64,000 bases of DNA, taken from contig NZ_CP107780.1 in the NCBI RefSeq assembly GCF_036345175.1, positions 6,572,001-6,636,000 of the forward strand, written 5' to 3'. The first letter of the stretch is position 1. Each line of letters begins with the position of its first letter. The notes below the pieces were generated by a model. That model was given only the letters and a program-made list of their open reading frames with translations. It ran no database searches and had not been told where the DNA came from. This document shows positions 35,119-43,084 of this stretch, one piece after another. The translations under genes and the position numbers were made by a program. The DNA is from Streptomyces sp. NBC_00576 (GTDB lineage Bacteria; Actinomycetota; Actinomycetes; Streptomycetales; Streptomycetaceae).

Positions 35119-36153
35119 ATGGCGCGAGTAACACTCGAAAGCGTGGCGCGGCATGCCTCCGTGTCGACACAGACCGTGTCCAACGTGATCAACGCGCCGC
35201 ATCGGGTGCGGCCGGAGACCCTGGCCCGCGTACAAGCCGCCATCAAGGAACTCAACTACCGCCCGAACCAGGCTTCCCGGACGCTGCGGACCCGGCGTTC
35301 ACGGCTGATCGGCGCCCGCATCGAGCCGCTGCGCGACGGCGTCAACGGCGCCGTCCTCGCCCAGTTCCTCCAGTCGCTGACCGCCCGTACCCAGGAGGCC
35401 GGCTACCGGATCGTGGTGTTCACGGCCACGGACGACGACCACGAATGCACCCTGTACGAACAACTGCTCGACGACCATGACCTCGACGCCTTCGTCCTGC
35501 ACGCCACTCACGCCGGCGACCGCCGGACGGCATGGCTGACCGAGCGCCGGGTGCCGTATGTGACCTTCGGCCGGCCCTGGGGGGCCGAAGCCGAGGCCTC
35601 CGAGCGGCACGGCTGGGTCGATGTCGACGGCGCGCAAGGGACCCTTGCCGCGACCCGGCACCTCATCGAGGCCGGTCACCGGCGCATCGCCTTCCTCGGC
35701 TGGCCGGAGGGACCGGAAGGATCAGAGGTCGGCGACGACCGGCGCAGGGGCTGGTCCGACCTCCTCGCCGTGTCCGGAGTCGATGTCCCGGCCGGCTACG
35801 ACATGGGCGTCCCCGACGGGCTCGACACCGGCCGTGAGGCCGCCGGGGCGATGCTCGACCTGCCCACCCCGCCGACCGCGATCGTCTGCGCGAGCGACTC
35901 GCTGGCCCTCGGGGCCTGGACCGAGATCACCGCGCGTGGACTGCGCCCCGGGGCCGATGTCGCGGTGGTCGGCTTCGACGACTCCCCGACGGCGGCGGTC
36001 GTCGGTCTGAGCAGCGTGGCGCAGCCGTACGACGAGGCCGCCGCCGCCTGCCTGAACATGCTCCAGGAACTGCTGGCGACTCCCGAACCGCCGGCCGTCC
36101 CGCCGCCCCCTGTCCTGCTGCCGCCCCGGCTCGTCGTCCGCGCGAGCGGCTGA
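35119..36153 (+). CDS. LacI-family transcriptional regulator (cluster 2)
   Basis: 344 residues from ATG 35119, with GGAGGT 9 nt upstream. The helix-turn-helix is VTLESVARHASVSTQTVSNV, then INAPHRVRPETL. The sensor domain continues with RLIGARIEPLRDGVNGAVLA ... DAFVLHATHAGDRRTAWLTE ... TAIVCASDSLALGAWTEITA ... VVGFDDSPTAAVVGLSSVAQ. It most likely controls the downstream binding protein-permease-glucosidase genes, its own gene and the divergent debranching-type enzyme via the 35014-35033 operator. It is transcribed in the same direction as the transporter genes, unlike the first cluster. Confidence 0.92.
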   Translation: MARVTLESVARHASVSTQTVSNVINAPHRVRPETLARVQAAIKELNYRPNQASRTLRTRRSRLIGARIEPLRDGVNGAVLAQFLQSLTARTQEAGYRIVVFTATDDDHECTLYEQLLDDHDLDAFVLHATHAGDRRTAWLTERRVPYVTFGRPWGAEAEASERHGWVDVDGAQGTLAATRHLIEAGHRRIAFLGWPEGPEGSEVGDDRRRGWSDLLAVSGVDVPAGYDMGVPDGLDTGREAAGAMLDLPTPPTAIVCASDSLALGAWTEITARGLRPGADVAVVGFDDSPTAAVVGLSSVAQPYDEAAAACLNMLQELLATPEPPAVPPPPVLLPPRLVVRASG

Positions 36154-36313
36154 GCCGCTCCGCCGCACCCGAACCCTCCTTCCCCCTGCCGAGCGGCTCC
36201 GTAATCCGCTCAGCCAACACCGGCGATCCCGCTCGCAGCCACAGTGCGGCGACGGGGCGCGCCCTCCCCTCTACCACCGGCTCTTCAGGCCGGCCTGCGC
36301 AAGGAGATTTATC

Positions 36314-37561
36314 ATGAGAAATCCGCGTACACGCTGGGCAGTTGGAGCCGTCGCGCTGCTGTCGCTCAGCCTGTCGGCCTGCGGGGGCAGCGGGTTCGAC
36401 GACAGCGGCACGGACGACAGTCAGGAGTCGGCCGGACCCGCCTCGATCAAGGTCCTCATCGCCTCCAGCGGCGACGCCGAGACGAAGGCCGTCAAGGACG
36501 CCTCCGACGCGTGGGCGACGAAGTCCGGCAACAAGGCGACCGTCACCCAGGCCCAGGACATCAGCCAGCAGCTCGGGCAGGGCTTCGCCTCGAACAACCC
36601 ACCGGACGTCTTCTACGTCGACGCCAAGTTCTTCGCCACGTACGCCAGCGCGGGCAGCCTCGAACCGTACGGCGACACTTTCCCGGGGAAGGACGACTTC
36701 TACCCGGCCCTGCGTCAGGCGTTCACCTACGACGGCAAGTTCTACTGCGTTCCCAAGGACTTCTCCACGCTGGGCCTGCAGATCAACACCACGGCATGGT
36801 CGAAGGCCGGTCTGACGGACGCCGACATCCCCACCACGTGGGAGCAGCTGGCGGCCGTGGCGAAGAAGCTGACCACGGGCAAGCAGGTCGGCTTCGTCCT
36901 CGGCGACACGCGTGACCGGATCGGTGCCTTCATGGTCCAGGCCGGCGGCTGGGTGACGAACAAGGACGCCACCAAGGTCACCGCGGACTCTCCCGAGAAC
37001 CTCAAGGCCCTGGAGTACGTCCGGTCGCTGCTCGCCGACGGCTCGACCAAGTATCCCAAGCAGCTCGACTCCGGCTGGTCGGGCGAAGCCTTCGGCAAGC
37101 AGAAGGCCGCGATGACGATCGAGGGCAACTGGATCGCCGGCGCGATGAAGAACGACTACCCGGACGTCAAGTACAAGACGGTCCCGCTGCCGACCGGCCC
37201 CGCAGGCAAGGGCACGCTCGCCTTCACCCAGTGCTGGGGCATCGCGGCGAAGAGCAAGCACAAGGCCGCAGCCCTCGACTTCGTCAAGGCGATGACCGCG
37301 AAGGACGCCGAGCTGAGCTTCGCCCAGGCGCTCGGCGTGATGCCGTCACGGCAGTCCGCGTCGGCCGACTACCTCGCCCAGTCCCCGCAGGACAAGGCGT
37401 TCATCGACGGAGCCACGTACGCGCAGGCCCCGGTGAACGTCCCGAAGATCGACCAGGTGCTCACCGACTTCGACACGGGCCTCCAGTCACTGCCCGACGC
37501 CGACCCGAAGCAGATCCTCGCGCGACTTCAGAAGAACGCGCAGGCGGTCGTGGGCCAGTGA
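36314..37561 (+). CDS. Extracellular sugar-binding lipoprotein (cluster 2)
   Basis: 415 residues, ATG with AAGGAG 7 nt upstream. The signal AVGAVALLSLSLSACGGSG contains the lipobox cysteine. The mature part is a family-1 binding protein (IKVLIASSGDAETKAVKDAS ... DVFYVDAKFFATYASAGSLE ... KFYCVPKDFSTLGLQINTTA, then WSKAGL, with IEGNWIAGAMKNDYPDVKYK later). It binds an oligosaccharide outside the membrane for the two permeases encoded downstream. Two cysteines in the mature part (FYCVPK and FTQCWG) could form a disulfide. The 160-nt gap before it contains only short inverted repeats around 36144-36210. Confidence 0.92.
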   Translation: MRNPRTRWAVGAVALLSLSLSACGGSGFDDSGTDDSQESAGPASIKVLIASSGDAETKAVKDASDAWATKSGNKATVTQAQDISQQLGQGFASNNPPDVFYVDAKFFATYASAGSLEPYGDTFPGKDDFYPALRQAFTYDGKFYCVPKDFSTLGLQINTTAWSKAGLTDADIPTTWEQLAAVAKKLTTGKQVGFVLGDTRDRIGAFMVQAGGWVTNKDATKVTADSPENLKALEYVRSLLADGSTKYPKQLDSGWSGEAFGKQKAAMTIEGNWIAGAMKNDYPDVKYKTVPLPTGPAGKGTLAFTQCWGIAAKSKHKAAALDFVKAMTAKDAELSFAQALGVMPSRQSASADYLAQSPQDKAFIDGATYAQAPVNVPKIDQVLTDFDTGLQSLPDADPKQILARLQKNAQAVVGQ

Positions 37562-37603
37562 CCCGGACACCCCTGAGACCGACGGAGTGAGAGTGAATCT
37601 GCG

Positions 37604-38908
37604 ATGAGTGAACCGAACCCCGGGCCCGCACAGGGCCCGGGTAGCGGCCCGGCAGCAGCCCGCCCGGCAGGCACCGCCAAAGACCGCGTCCCGTCATCCG
37701 TGCCGCGTGGACCGGTCAAGGACACCGGTCCGGACGACGCCGCCAAAGCCGGTGGAGGAACTGGTGGAGGAACCGGTGGAGGAACCGGTGGAGGCCGCCG
37801 CACCCGCGCCTCCCGAGGCGGTATCCGGGGCCGGGAGGGTCTCGCCGGCTGGCTGTTCGTCTCACCCGTCCTCGTCGTGCTCGGACTCTTCCTGGTCGTG
37901 CCGATCGTCATGGCGCTCTGGGTGAGCCTGTCCGACTGGAACGGCCAGGGCAGCCCCTTCTCGTCGGGCGTGGACTTCGTCGGCGGCCAGAACTACGAGC
38001 CGCTGCTCACCAAGTCCGGCCTGGCGCAGAGCGACTTCATGACGAGCCTGCGCAACAACGCGTACTACGTGCTCTTCGTCGTGCCGCTGCAGACCGTGCT
38101 CGCGCTGGGCCTGGCGCTCCTGGTCAACGGCAGACGGCTGAAGGGCAAGGGGTTCTTCCGCACCGCGTACTACTTCCCGGCGGTGACGAGTTCGGTCGCG
38201 ATCTCGGTCGTCTTCCTGTTCCTCTTCTCCTCCAGCGGGGTCGTCAACTCCCTGCTGGCGAAGATCGGAGTCGACGGACCGGCCTGGTTCGCCGATCCAC
38301 GCGGCATCATCCACCTCGCTCTCGGCGCCCTCGGGATGAACACCGACGCACCGCCTGCCGCGCTCGCCGACCACGCCGTCGGCGGCCTGTCCCTGTGGGA
38401 CTGGATCTCAGGCCCCAGCGTGGCCATGACCGCGGTCATCGCGCTGGTCGTGTGGACGACGGCGGGCACGTTCATGCTCATGTTCCTCGCCGCCCTGCAG
38501 GACATCCCCCTCGAAGTCGAGGAGGCCGCCGAGATCGACGGCACCGGACGCTGGCAGCGGTTCCGCCACGTCACGCTGCCCATGCTCAAGCCGACGCTCT
38601 TCCTCGTCCTGACCCTCGGCCTCATCGGCACCTGGCAGGTCTTCGACCAGATCTACGTCATGACCAAGGGCGGACCCGGAAAGACGACGCTGACTCCCGC
38701 TTTCCTGTCCTACCAGTCCTCGTTCATCAACAACGAGTGGGGACAAGGCAGCGCCATCGCCTTCATCCTCTTCGTGATCATCGTCGCGATGACGCTCCTG
38801 CAGCGGTTCGTCCTGCGCGACAAGGACGAGGCCCGCACCAAGGCCGACACACGGCGCGCGGCGAAGGCGGCCCGCTCCGGGTCCGGTCCGACGACGGGGG
38901 CGATCTGA
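37604..38908 (+). CDS. ABC sugar transporter permease (MalF type, cluster 2)
   Basis: 434 residues. The first ~85 residues are a hydrophilic, glycine-rich cytoplasmic tail including a GGGT repeat made of 12-nt DNA units (GGTGGAGGAACC, 37751-37795). The membrane core begins GLAGWLFVSPVLVVLGLFLV. The EAA motif is EVEEAAEIDGTGRWQRFRHV, then TLPMLKPTL. A larger loop (GPAWFADPRGIIHLALGALG ... ADHAVGGLSLWDWISG) extends outside. It pairs with the second permease gene. Its stop overlaps a short reading frame start (TGATG). Confidence 0.9.
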   Translation: MSEPNPGPAQGPGSGPAAARPAGTAKDRVPSSVPRGPVKDTGPDDAAKAGGGTGGGTGGGTGGGRRTRASRGGIRGREGLAGWLFVSPVLVVLGLFLVVPIVMALWVSLSDWNGQGSPFSSGVDFVGGQNYEPLLTKSGLAQSDFMTSLRNNAYYVLFVVPLQTVLALGLALLVNGRRLKGKGFFRTAYYFPAVTSSVAISVVFLFLFSSSGVVNSLLAKIGVDGPAWFADPRGIIHLALGALGMNTDAPPAALADHAVGGLSLWDWISGPSVAMTAVIALVVWTTAGTFMLMFLAALQDIPLEVEEAAEIDGTGRWQRFRHVTLPMLKPTLFLVLTLGLIGTWQVFDQIYVMTKGGPGKTTLTPAFLSYQSSFINNEWGQGSAIAFILFVIIVAMTLLQRFVLRDKDEARTKADTRRAAKAARSGSGPTTGAI

Positions 38909-39027
38909 TGCCCCGCACCGCCGCATCGGGTGCCTACGCCCCACATCCCGGAACCGGCGCGACCGCACCCACCACCGCAGCCGCACCGGCGGCCACAGCC
39001 GACGTCCACAACAGAGGCACGCGATGA
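38908..39027 (+). CDS. Possible 39-residue coupling ORF between the two permease genes
   Basis: ATG 38908 overlaps the upstream permease stop (TGATG), and the TGA at 39025-39027 overlaps the downstream permease start (ATGA). The 39 residues (MPRTAASGAYAPHPGTGATA, then PTTAAAPAATADV...) are rich in Ala, Thr and Pro, without any recognised domain. Its only likely role would be to carry ribosomes from one permease gene to the next. It could also be a chance frame between an A/C-rich spacer and real starts. Confidence 0.35.
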   Translation: MPRTAASGAYAPHPGTGATAPTTAAAPAATADVHNRGTR

Positions 39028-39941
39028 GTCCACAGCACCAGCCCGCCGACGCGGGCACCGCAGCGAACACCGGCGACAAGCACCCGACCCGCCGCGCGGA
39101 CAAACGCACACGCCCCGGCGGGGGCCTCACCCGCGCTCTCGGCTACACCGCCCTCGTCGCCATCGCGCTGCTCTACATCTATCCCTTCCTCATCCAGCTC
39201 GCGACGAGCTTCAAAACCGACGCGGACGCCACCAGCCACCCCCTGTCACTGTGGCCGACCCACTTCACGACGGCGGCCTTCAGCCGGCTCGCCGATGCGG
39301 ACTATCCGCGCTGGTTCGCGAACTCCGTCGTCGTCGCACTCTTCGTCACCGCGGGCCGCGTGTTCTTCGACTCCCTGGCCGGATACGCACTGGCCAGGCT
39401 GCGCTTTCGCGGCCGGGGCGCACTGTTCGGAGCCGTCATCGCGGTGATGGCCGTGCCCGGGGTCGTCCTGCTCATCCCGAAGTTCCTCGTCCTCAACCAA
39501 CTCGGGATGTACGACTCCTACTCGGGCATGATCGTCCCGCTTCTCGCCGACGCGGCGGGGGTGTTCATCATGAAACAGTTCTTCGAGTCGATCCCCGTCA
39601 GCGTCGAGGAAGCAGCCCGCATCGACGGCGCGAGCACCTTCCGTATCTACTGGTCCGTCGTACTGCCGATGGCCAAGCCGGCCCTCATCACCCTGACCAT
39701 CCTGTCGTTCCAGGGATCGTGGAACGAGCTTCCGCACTTCATCGTTTCCCGGCAGAGCCCGGAACTGAACACGCTCACCTCCGGGGTCGCCTCACTCGTC
39801 TCCGGCCAGCTCGGTGACGGCAACCAGTACCCGATCAAGCTCGCGGCGGCCCTGCTCATGACCATCCCCGTGGCACTGGTGTTCTTCGCCTTCCAGCGGC
39901 ACTTCGTCCGAGGCGGCACGGCGGGCGCGACCAAGGGGTAG
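39024..39941 (+). CDS. ABC sugar transporter permease (MalG type, cluster 2)
   Basis: 305 residues, with a basic, low-complexity N-terminal tail followed by ALGYTALVAIALLYIYPFLI. The EAA motif is SVEEAARIDGASTFRIYWSV, then VLPMAKPAL. Six membrane helices are evident, ending LKLAAALLMTIPVALVFFAF in similar style. It forms the second half of the membrane channel and uses an ATPase not encoded here. The alpha-glucosidase follows 82 nt later, so sugar entry and hydrolysis are again linked. Confidence 0.9.
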   Translation: MSPQHQPADAGTAANTGDKHPTRRADKRTRPGGGLTRALGYTALVAIALLYIYPFLIQLATSFKTDADATSHPLSLWPTHFTTAAFSRLADADYPRWFANSVVVALFVTAGRVFFDSLAGYALARLRFRGRGALFGAVIAVMAVPGVVLLIPKFLVLNQLGMYDSYSGMIVPLLADAAGVFIMKQFFESIPVSVEEAARIDGASTFRIYWSVVLPMAKPALITLTILSFQGSWNELPHFIVSRQSPELNTLTSGVASLVSGQLGDGNQYPIKLAAALLMTIPVALVFFAFQRHFVRGGTAGATKG

Positions 39942-40023
39942 CCCGGGCGAGGCACCTGAATTTCGTTGTGATCAATAAGCGGGTGGTGTGGACCCTGCAC
40001 CCCCTTCGACAGGACCGGGCCAC

Positions 40024-41661
40024 ATGAACAACTCGCCCCCGAACGACTCCTGGTGGCGCTCCGCGGTCATCTACCAGGTGTACATACGCAGCTTCGCCGA
40101 CGGCGACGGCGACGGAACCGGCGACATCGCCGGCCTCCGCTCCCGTCTGCGGTACCTGGCCGACCTCGGCGTCGACGCGATCTGGATCAACCCCTGGTAC
40201 CCGTCCCCACTGGCCGACGGCGGCTACGACGTCTCCGACTTCCGCGGCATCCACCCCACGTACGGCACCCTCGACGAGGCACGGAAGCTGATCACCGAGG
40301 CCCACGAGCTGGGCCTGCGGGTGATCCTGGACATCGTCCCGAACCACACCTCCGACCAACACGCCTGGTTCCAGGAGGCGTTGGCGGCGGCGCCCGGATC
40401 CCCGGAACGAGACCGGTTCATCTTCCGCGAGGGGAGAGGGGAGAACGGCAGCGAACCCCCCAACGACTGGTACGCGGCCTTCGGCGGCCCCACCTGGACC
40501 CGCACGCCGGACGGCCAGTGGTACCTCCACCTCTTCGCCCCCGAGCAACCGGACCTGAACTGGGAAAACCCCGAGGTCCGGGCCGAGTTCGAGTCGATCC
40601 TGCGCTTCTGGTTCGACCTGGGCGTCGACGGTTTCCGCATCGACGTCGCCCACGGCATGGCCAAGGACCCGGCCCTCCCGGACCTCGGCCTGACGGAGTT
40701 CTCCGTCCTCGCCGACGAGGACCAGCCGAACCACCCGCACTGGGACCGCGACGGCGTCCACGCCATCTACCGCAGCTGGCGCGCCATCGCCGACAGCTAC
40801 CCGAACCCCCGCGTCTTCGTCGCCGAGGCCCACGTACGCCCCAGCCGCCTGCCCGACTACCTCCGCGCGGACGAACTCCACACCGCCTTCAACTTCGACT
40901 TCCTCAAGTGCGCCTGGGAGACAGACAAGTTGAGGGAGGTCATCGACCGCACGATCACCGATCTGGCGAAGGTCGGCGCCCCCGCCACCTGGGTCCTCTC
41001 CAACCACGACGAGACCCGCCACACCACCCGATACGGTCGCGCCCACACCGGCGTCACAACCCCGGCGCGCGACCAGGGCCACCCCACCGACCTCGCCCTC
41101 GGCACCCGCCGAGCACGGGCGGCGGCCCTGCTGATGCTGGCCCTGCCCGGCGGCGCGTACATCTACCAGGGCGAGGAACTCGGCCTGTACGAGGTCGAAG
41201 ACCTCCCCGAGCAGGCCCTCCAGGACCCCACCTGGGAACGCTCCGGCCACACTGTCCGAGGCCGCGACGGCTGCCGCGTCCCCCTCCCCTGGACCGGCGA
41301 CACCCGGCCGTTCGGCTTCAGCACATACGGGTCCGCCACGCCCTGGCTTCCCCAGCCCGACGACTGGAAGTCGTACACCGCCGAAGCCAACCAGGCCGAC
41401 CCGACCTCCATGCTCCAGCTGTACCGCTCCGCCCTGCGCCTGCGCCGCACCAACCCCGACCTGCGAGGCGAGGACTTCCGCTGGCTGGACAGCCCGCCCG
41501 ACACACTCCTCTTCCAGCGAGGCAACGCCCTGCTGTGCGCGGTCAACCTCGCCGACCGGCCGATGCCACTCCCCGACGCCTGGAGCCCCCTCCTTGCCTC
41601 AGGACCGCTGAACAAGGACGGCATGCTGCCGCCGGACACCACGGTCCTGCTGCTGGACTGA
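40024..41661 (+). CDS. GH13 alpha-glucosidase (cluster 2)
   Basis: 545 residues from ATG 40024, a cytoplasmic GH13 enzyme closely related to the cluster 1 copy (SWWRSAVIYQVYIRSFADGD). Conserved regions: DIVPNHTSD, GFRIDVAHG with nucleophile D207, FVAEAH with acid/base E268, and SNHD with D329. FVAEAH replaces the FVAEAW of the first copy. It should split an alpha-glucoside brought in by the transporter encoded upstream. Pieces of this gene's 3' end (TWERSGHTVRGRDGCR region and the end plus terminator) recur downstream as relics at 42865-42958 and 44196-44313. A start at GTG 39988 is less likely. Confidence 0.92.
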   Translation: MNNSPPNDSWWRSAVIYQVYIRSFADGDGDGTGDIAGLRSRLRYLADLGVDAIWINPWYPSPLADGGYDVSDFRGIHPTYGTLDEARKLITEAHELGLRVILDIVPNHTSDQHAWFQEALAAAPGSPERDRFIFREGRGENGSEPPNDWYAAFGGPTWTRTPDGQWYLHLFAPEQPDLNWENPEVRAEFESILRFWFDLGVDGFRIDVAHGMAKDPALPDLGLTEFSVLADEDQPNHPHWDRDGVHAIYRSWRAIADSYPNPRVFVAEAHVRPSRLPDYLRADELHTAFNFDFLKCAWETDKLREVIDRTITDLAKVGAPATWVLSNHDETRHTTRYGRAHTGVTTPARDQGHPTDLALGTRRARAAALLMLALPGGAYIYQGEELGLYEVEDLPEQALQDPTWERSGHTVRGRDGCRVPLPWTGDTRPFGFSTYGSATPWLPQPDDWKSYTAEANQADPTSMLQLYRSALRLRRTNPDLRGEDFRWLDSPPDTLLFQRGNALLCAVNLADRPMPLPDAWSPLLASGPLNKDGMLPPDTTVLLLD

Positions 41662-41725
41662 CCGACGGGCGGTCACGGAGTCTCTCCGGCCGATCTCCTC
41701 CGCGCGTCCAGTCGCGCCCGAATAC

Positions 41726-41773
41726 GCCAGGGCCTGTCCGGTGTTCCTCCCCGCCGATCGGACAGGCCCTGGC
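41726..41773 (+). terminator. Terminator of the second GH13 operon
   Basis: A 15-bp perfect stem GCCAGGGCCTGTCCG / CGGACAGGCCCTGGC encloses an 18-nt loop. It resembles the terminator of the first GH13 gene (25947-25994). Its left arm with upstream sequence (41714-41740) recurs exactly at 44287-44313. Confidence 0.85.
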
Positions 41774-41912
41774 CCATGTCCAGGGAACCCGATAACCCGA
41801 TGGAGTTGCTCTGAAACGGCGCCCACGCCTCCCCACAGGGAATGCGCTGGTTCGGTCATGGTTGTCAGCGGGTGCGTGACGGCAGGGCATGGACTTGCCC
41901 AAGGCGAGCAAG

Positions 41913-42818
41913 TCATACGGGCGATTGATCCGCCAGGATGCGTTCCAAGGAACGGTGACCCATCCGGCTCATGGGCGGGTTGCTTTCGACGTAGTACCAG
42001 ACCAACCCCATCGCTTGAGCGAAAGCCCACGCCTTACCACGCTCCCATTCAAGATCGCCGCTACCCAGGTGATCGCGGAGCACCTGCCGCGGTCCGGCCT
42101 CCAGCAGATGCCACGCACTCACGAGATCCAGCGAAGGATCGGCCGGCCCGAAGCCGCCGACGTCGAGAATCCCCGCAAGCCGGCCGGCGGACACCAGCAC
42201 GTTGCCGGGAATCAGATCGCAATGGGCCATGGCGTCCTCGGCTGCACCTCGCGGCAGATCACGCAGAGTTGCCCAGATACGGCGCAGCCGAGGGACATCC
42301 AGGAGTTGCTCACTGTGTCTGAAACAGGTCTCCATCCACGCGTCATGGGACTGCAGGTCGCCTCCTCGACCTGTGCCGGCGAACGTGCGGCCATGCGTGT
42401 CGATCGCGCGTAGTTCGCCGATGAGATCGGCCAAGTCACGGGCAAACGCAGACGATTCGCCTGGGCCCTCGTTGGCGGCCACGACGCCGGGCAGCCATGT
42501 CTGCACCGACCACGGAAGCGGGTAGCCTGCCCCGGGTTCACCGAGCGCGACCGGCTCCGGCGTGGGGAAACGCGTGCGACCTGCCAACTCGCGAGCCGCT
42601 TCCGCTTCGGTCTCCAGCCCGCGCCGCGTCGACTCGACATCTGCGGACTCAAGAGGGAATCGAGCGGTGAACCGATCGCCGATACGGAAGATGGCGTTGA
42701 CCGTACCCTGTGCGGCGATGCTCCTGACCTGCAGGCTTCGCCACTCGGGAAACTGCTGCTCCACCAACGTGCGCACCGTCTCAGGTGACACCGTCAGCTG
42801 GTTGGCGTGCATCTTCAT
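41913..42818 (-). CDS. Aminoglycoside phosphotransferase-like kinase
   Basis: 301 residues from ATG 42818, with GGAGG 8 nt upstream. It has the APH/choline-kinase fold: TVRTLVEQQFPEWRS at the start, ATP-lobe strands (GTVNAIFRIGDRFTARFPLE), and the catalytic loop in Brenner form HCDLIPGNVLV with the general base Asp. The metal-binding Asp is in GILDVGGFGPADPSLDL. It would phosphorylate a hydroxyl on an aminoglycoside or a small metabolite; resistance is possible but unproven. It lies inside the stretch bounded by GH13 relics and so may be an inserted gene. Confidence 0.88.
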   Translation of the reverse strand: MKMHANQLTVSPETVRTLVEQQFPEWRSLQVRSIAAQGTVNAIFRIGDRFTARFPLESADVESTRRGLETEAEAARELAGRTRFPTPEPVALGEPGAGYPLPWSVQTWLPGVVAANEGPGESSAFARDLADLIGELRAIDTHGRTFAGTGRGGDLQSHDAWMETCFRHSEQLLDVPRLRRIWATLRDLPRGAAEDAMAHCDLIPGNVLVSAGRLAGILDVGGFGPADPSLDLVSAWHLLEAGPRQVLRDHLGSGDLEWERGKAWAFAQAMGLVWYYVESNPPMSRMGHRSLERILADQSPV

Positions 42819-42864
42819 GGTGGAAGCCTCCGCGTCACGATCTTCAAAGGCAACCCGTTTTGCG

Positions 42865-42958
42865 ACTCGGCCTGTACGGCGTCCGAGACCTCCCCGAGCC
42901 GACGCTTCAGGACCACACCTGGGAACGCTCCGGCCCCACGGTCCGAGGCCGCGACGGC
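42865..42958 (+). pseudogene. Relic of the GH13 alpha-glucosidase gene (copy A)
   Basis: This segment aligns, in the same orientation, with the cluster 2 GH13 gene around 41177-41272: shared blocks ACTCGGCCTGTACG, GACCTCCCCGAGC, and CTGGGAACGCTCCGGCC followed by GTCCGAGGCCGCGACGG. The translation around it would be TWERSGPTVRGRDG. No start or intact reading frame remains. Its last 38 nt (42921-42958) are identical to 44196-44233. Confidence 0.8.
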
Positions 42959-43084
42959 ACTCACACCTTCACCATCACTCGGTATCACTCGGTCAAGTCA
43001 CCGGCACCGGCATTGAACCTAGGTCTGCAGGTGTAGGTCTCAAGCCCGTTACGTCAGGTCGTCGCGGTCGTTAGCGTCGGAGTC

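Noticed and set aside
37747..37795. A possible CRISPR-like or regulatory repeat (12-nt units)
   Set aside because: The units are contiguous without spacers and encode a GGGT linker in the permease N-terminus, so this is a simple coding tandem repeat.
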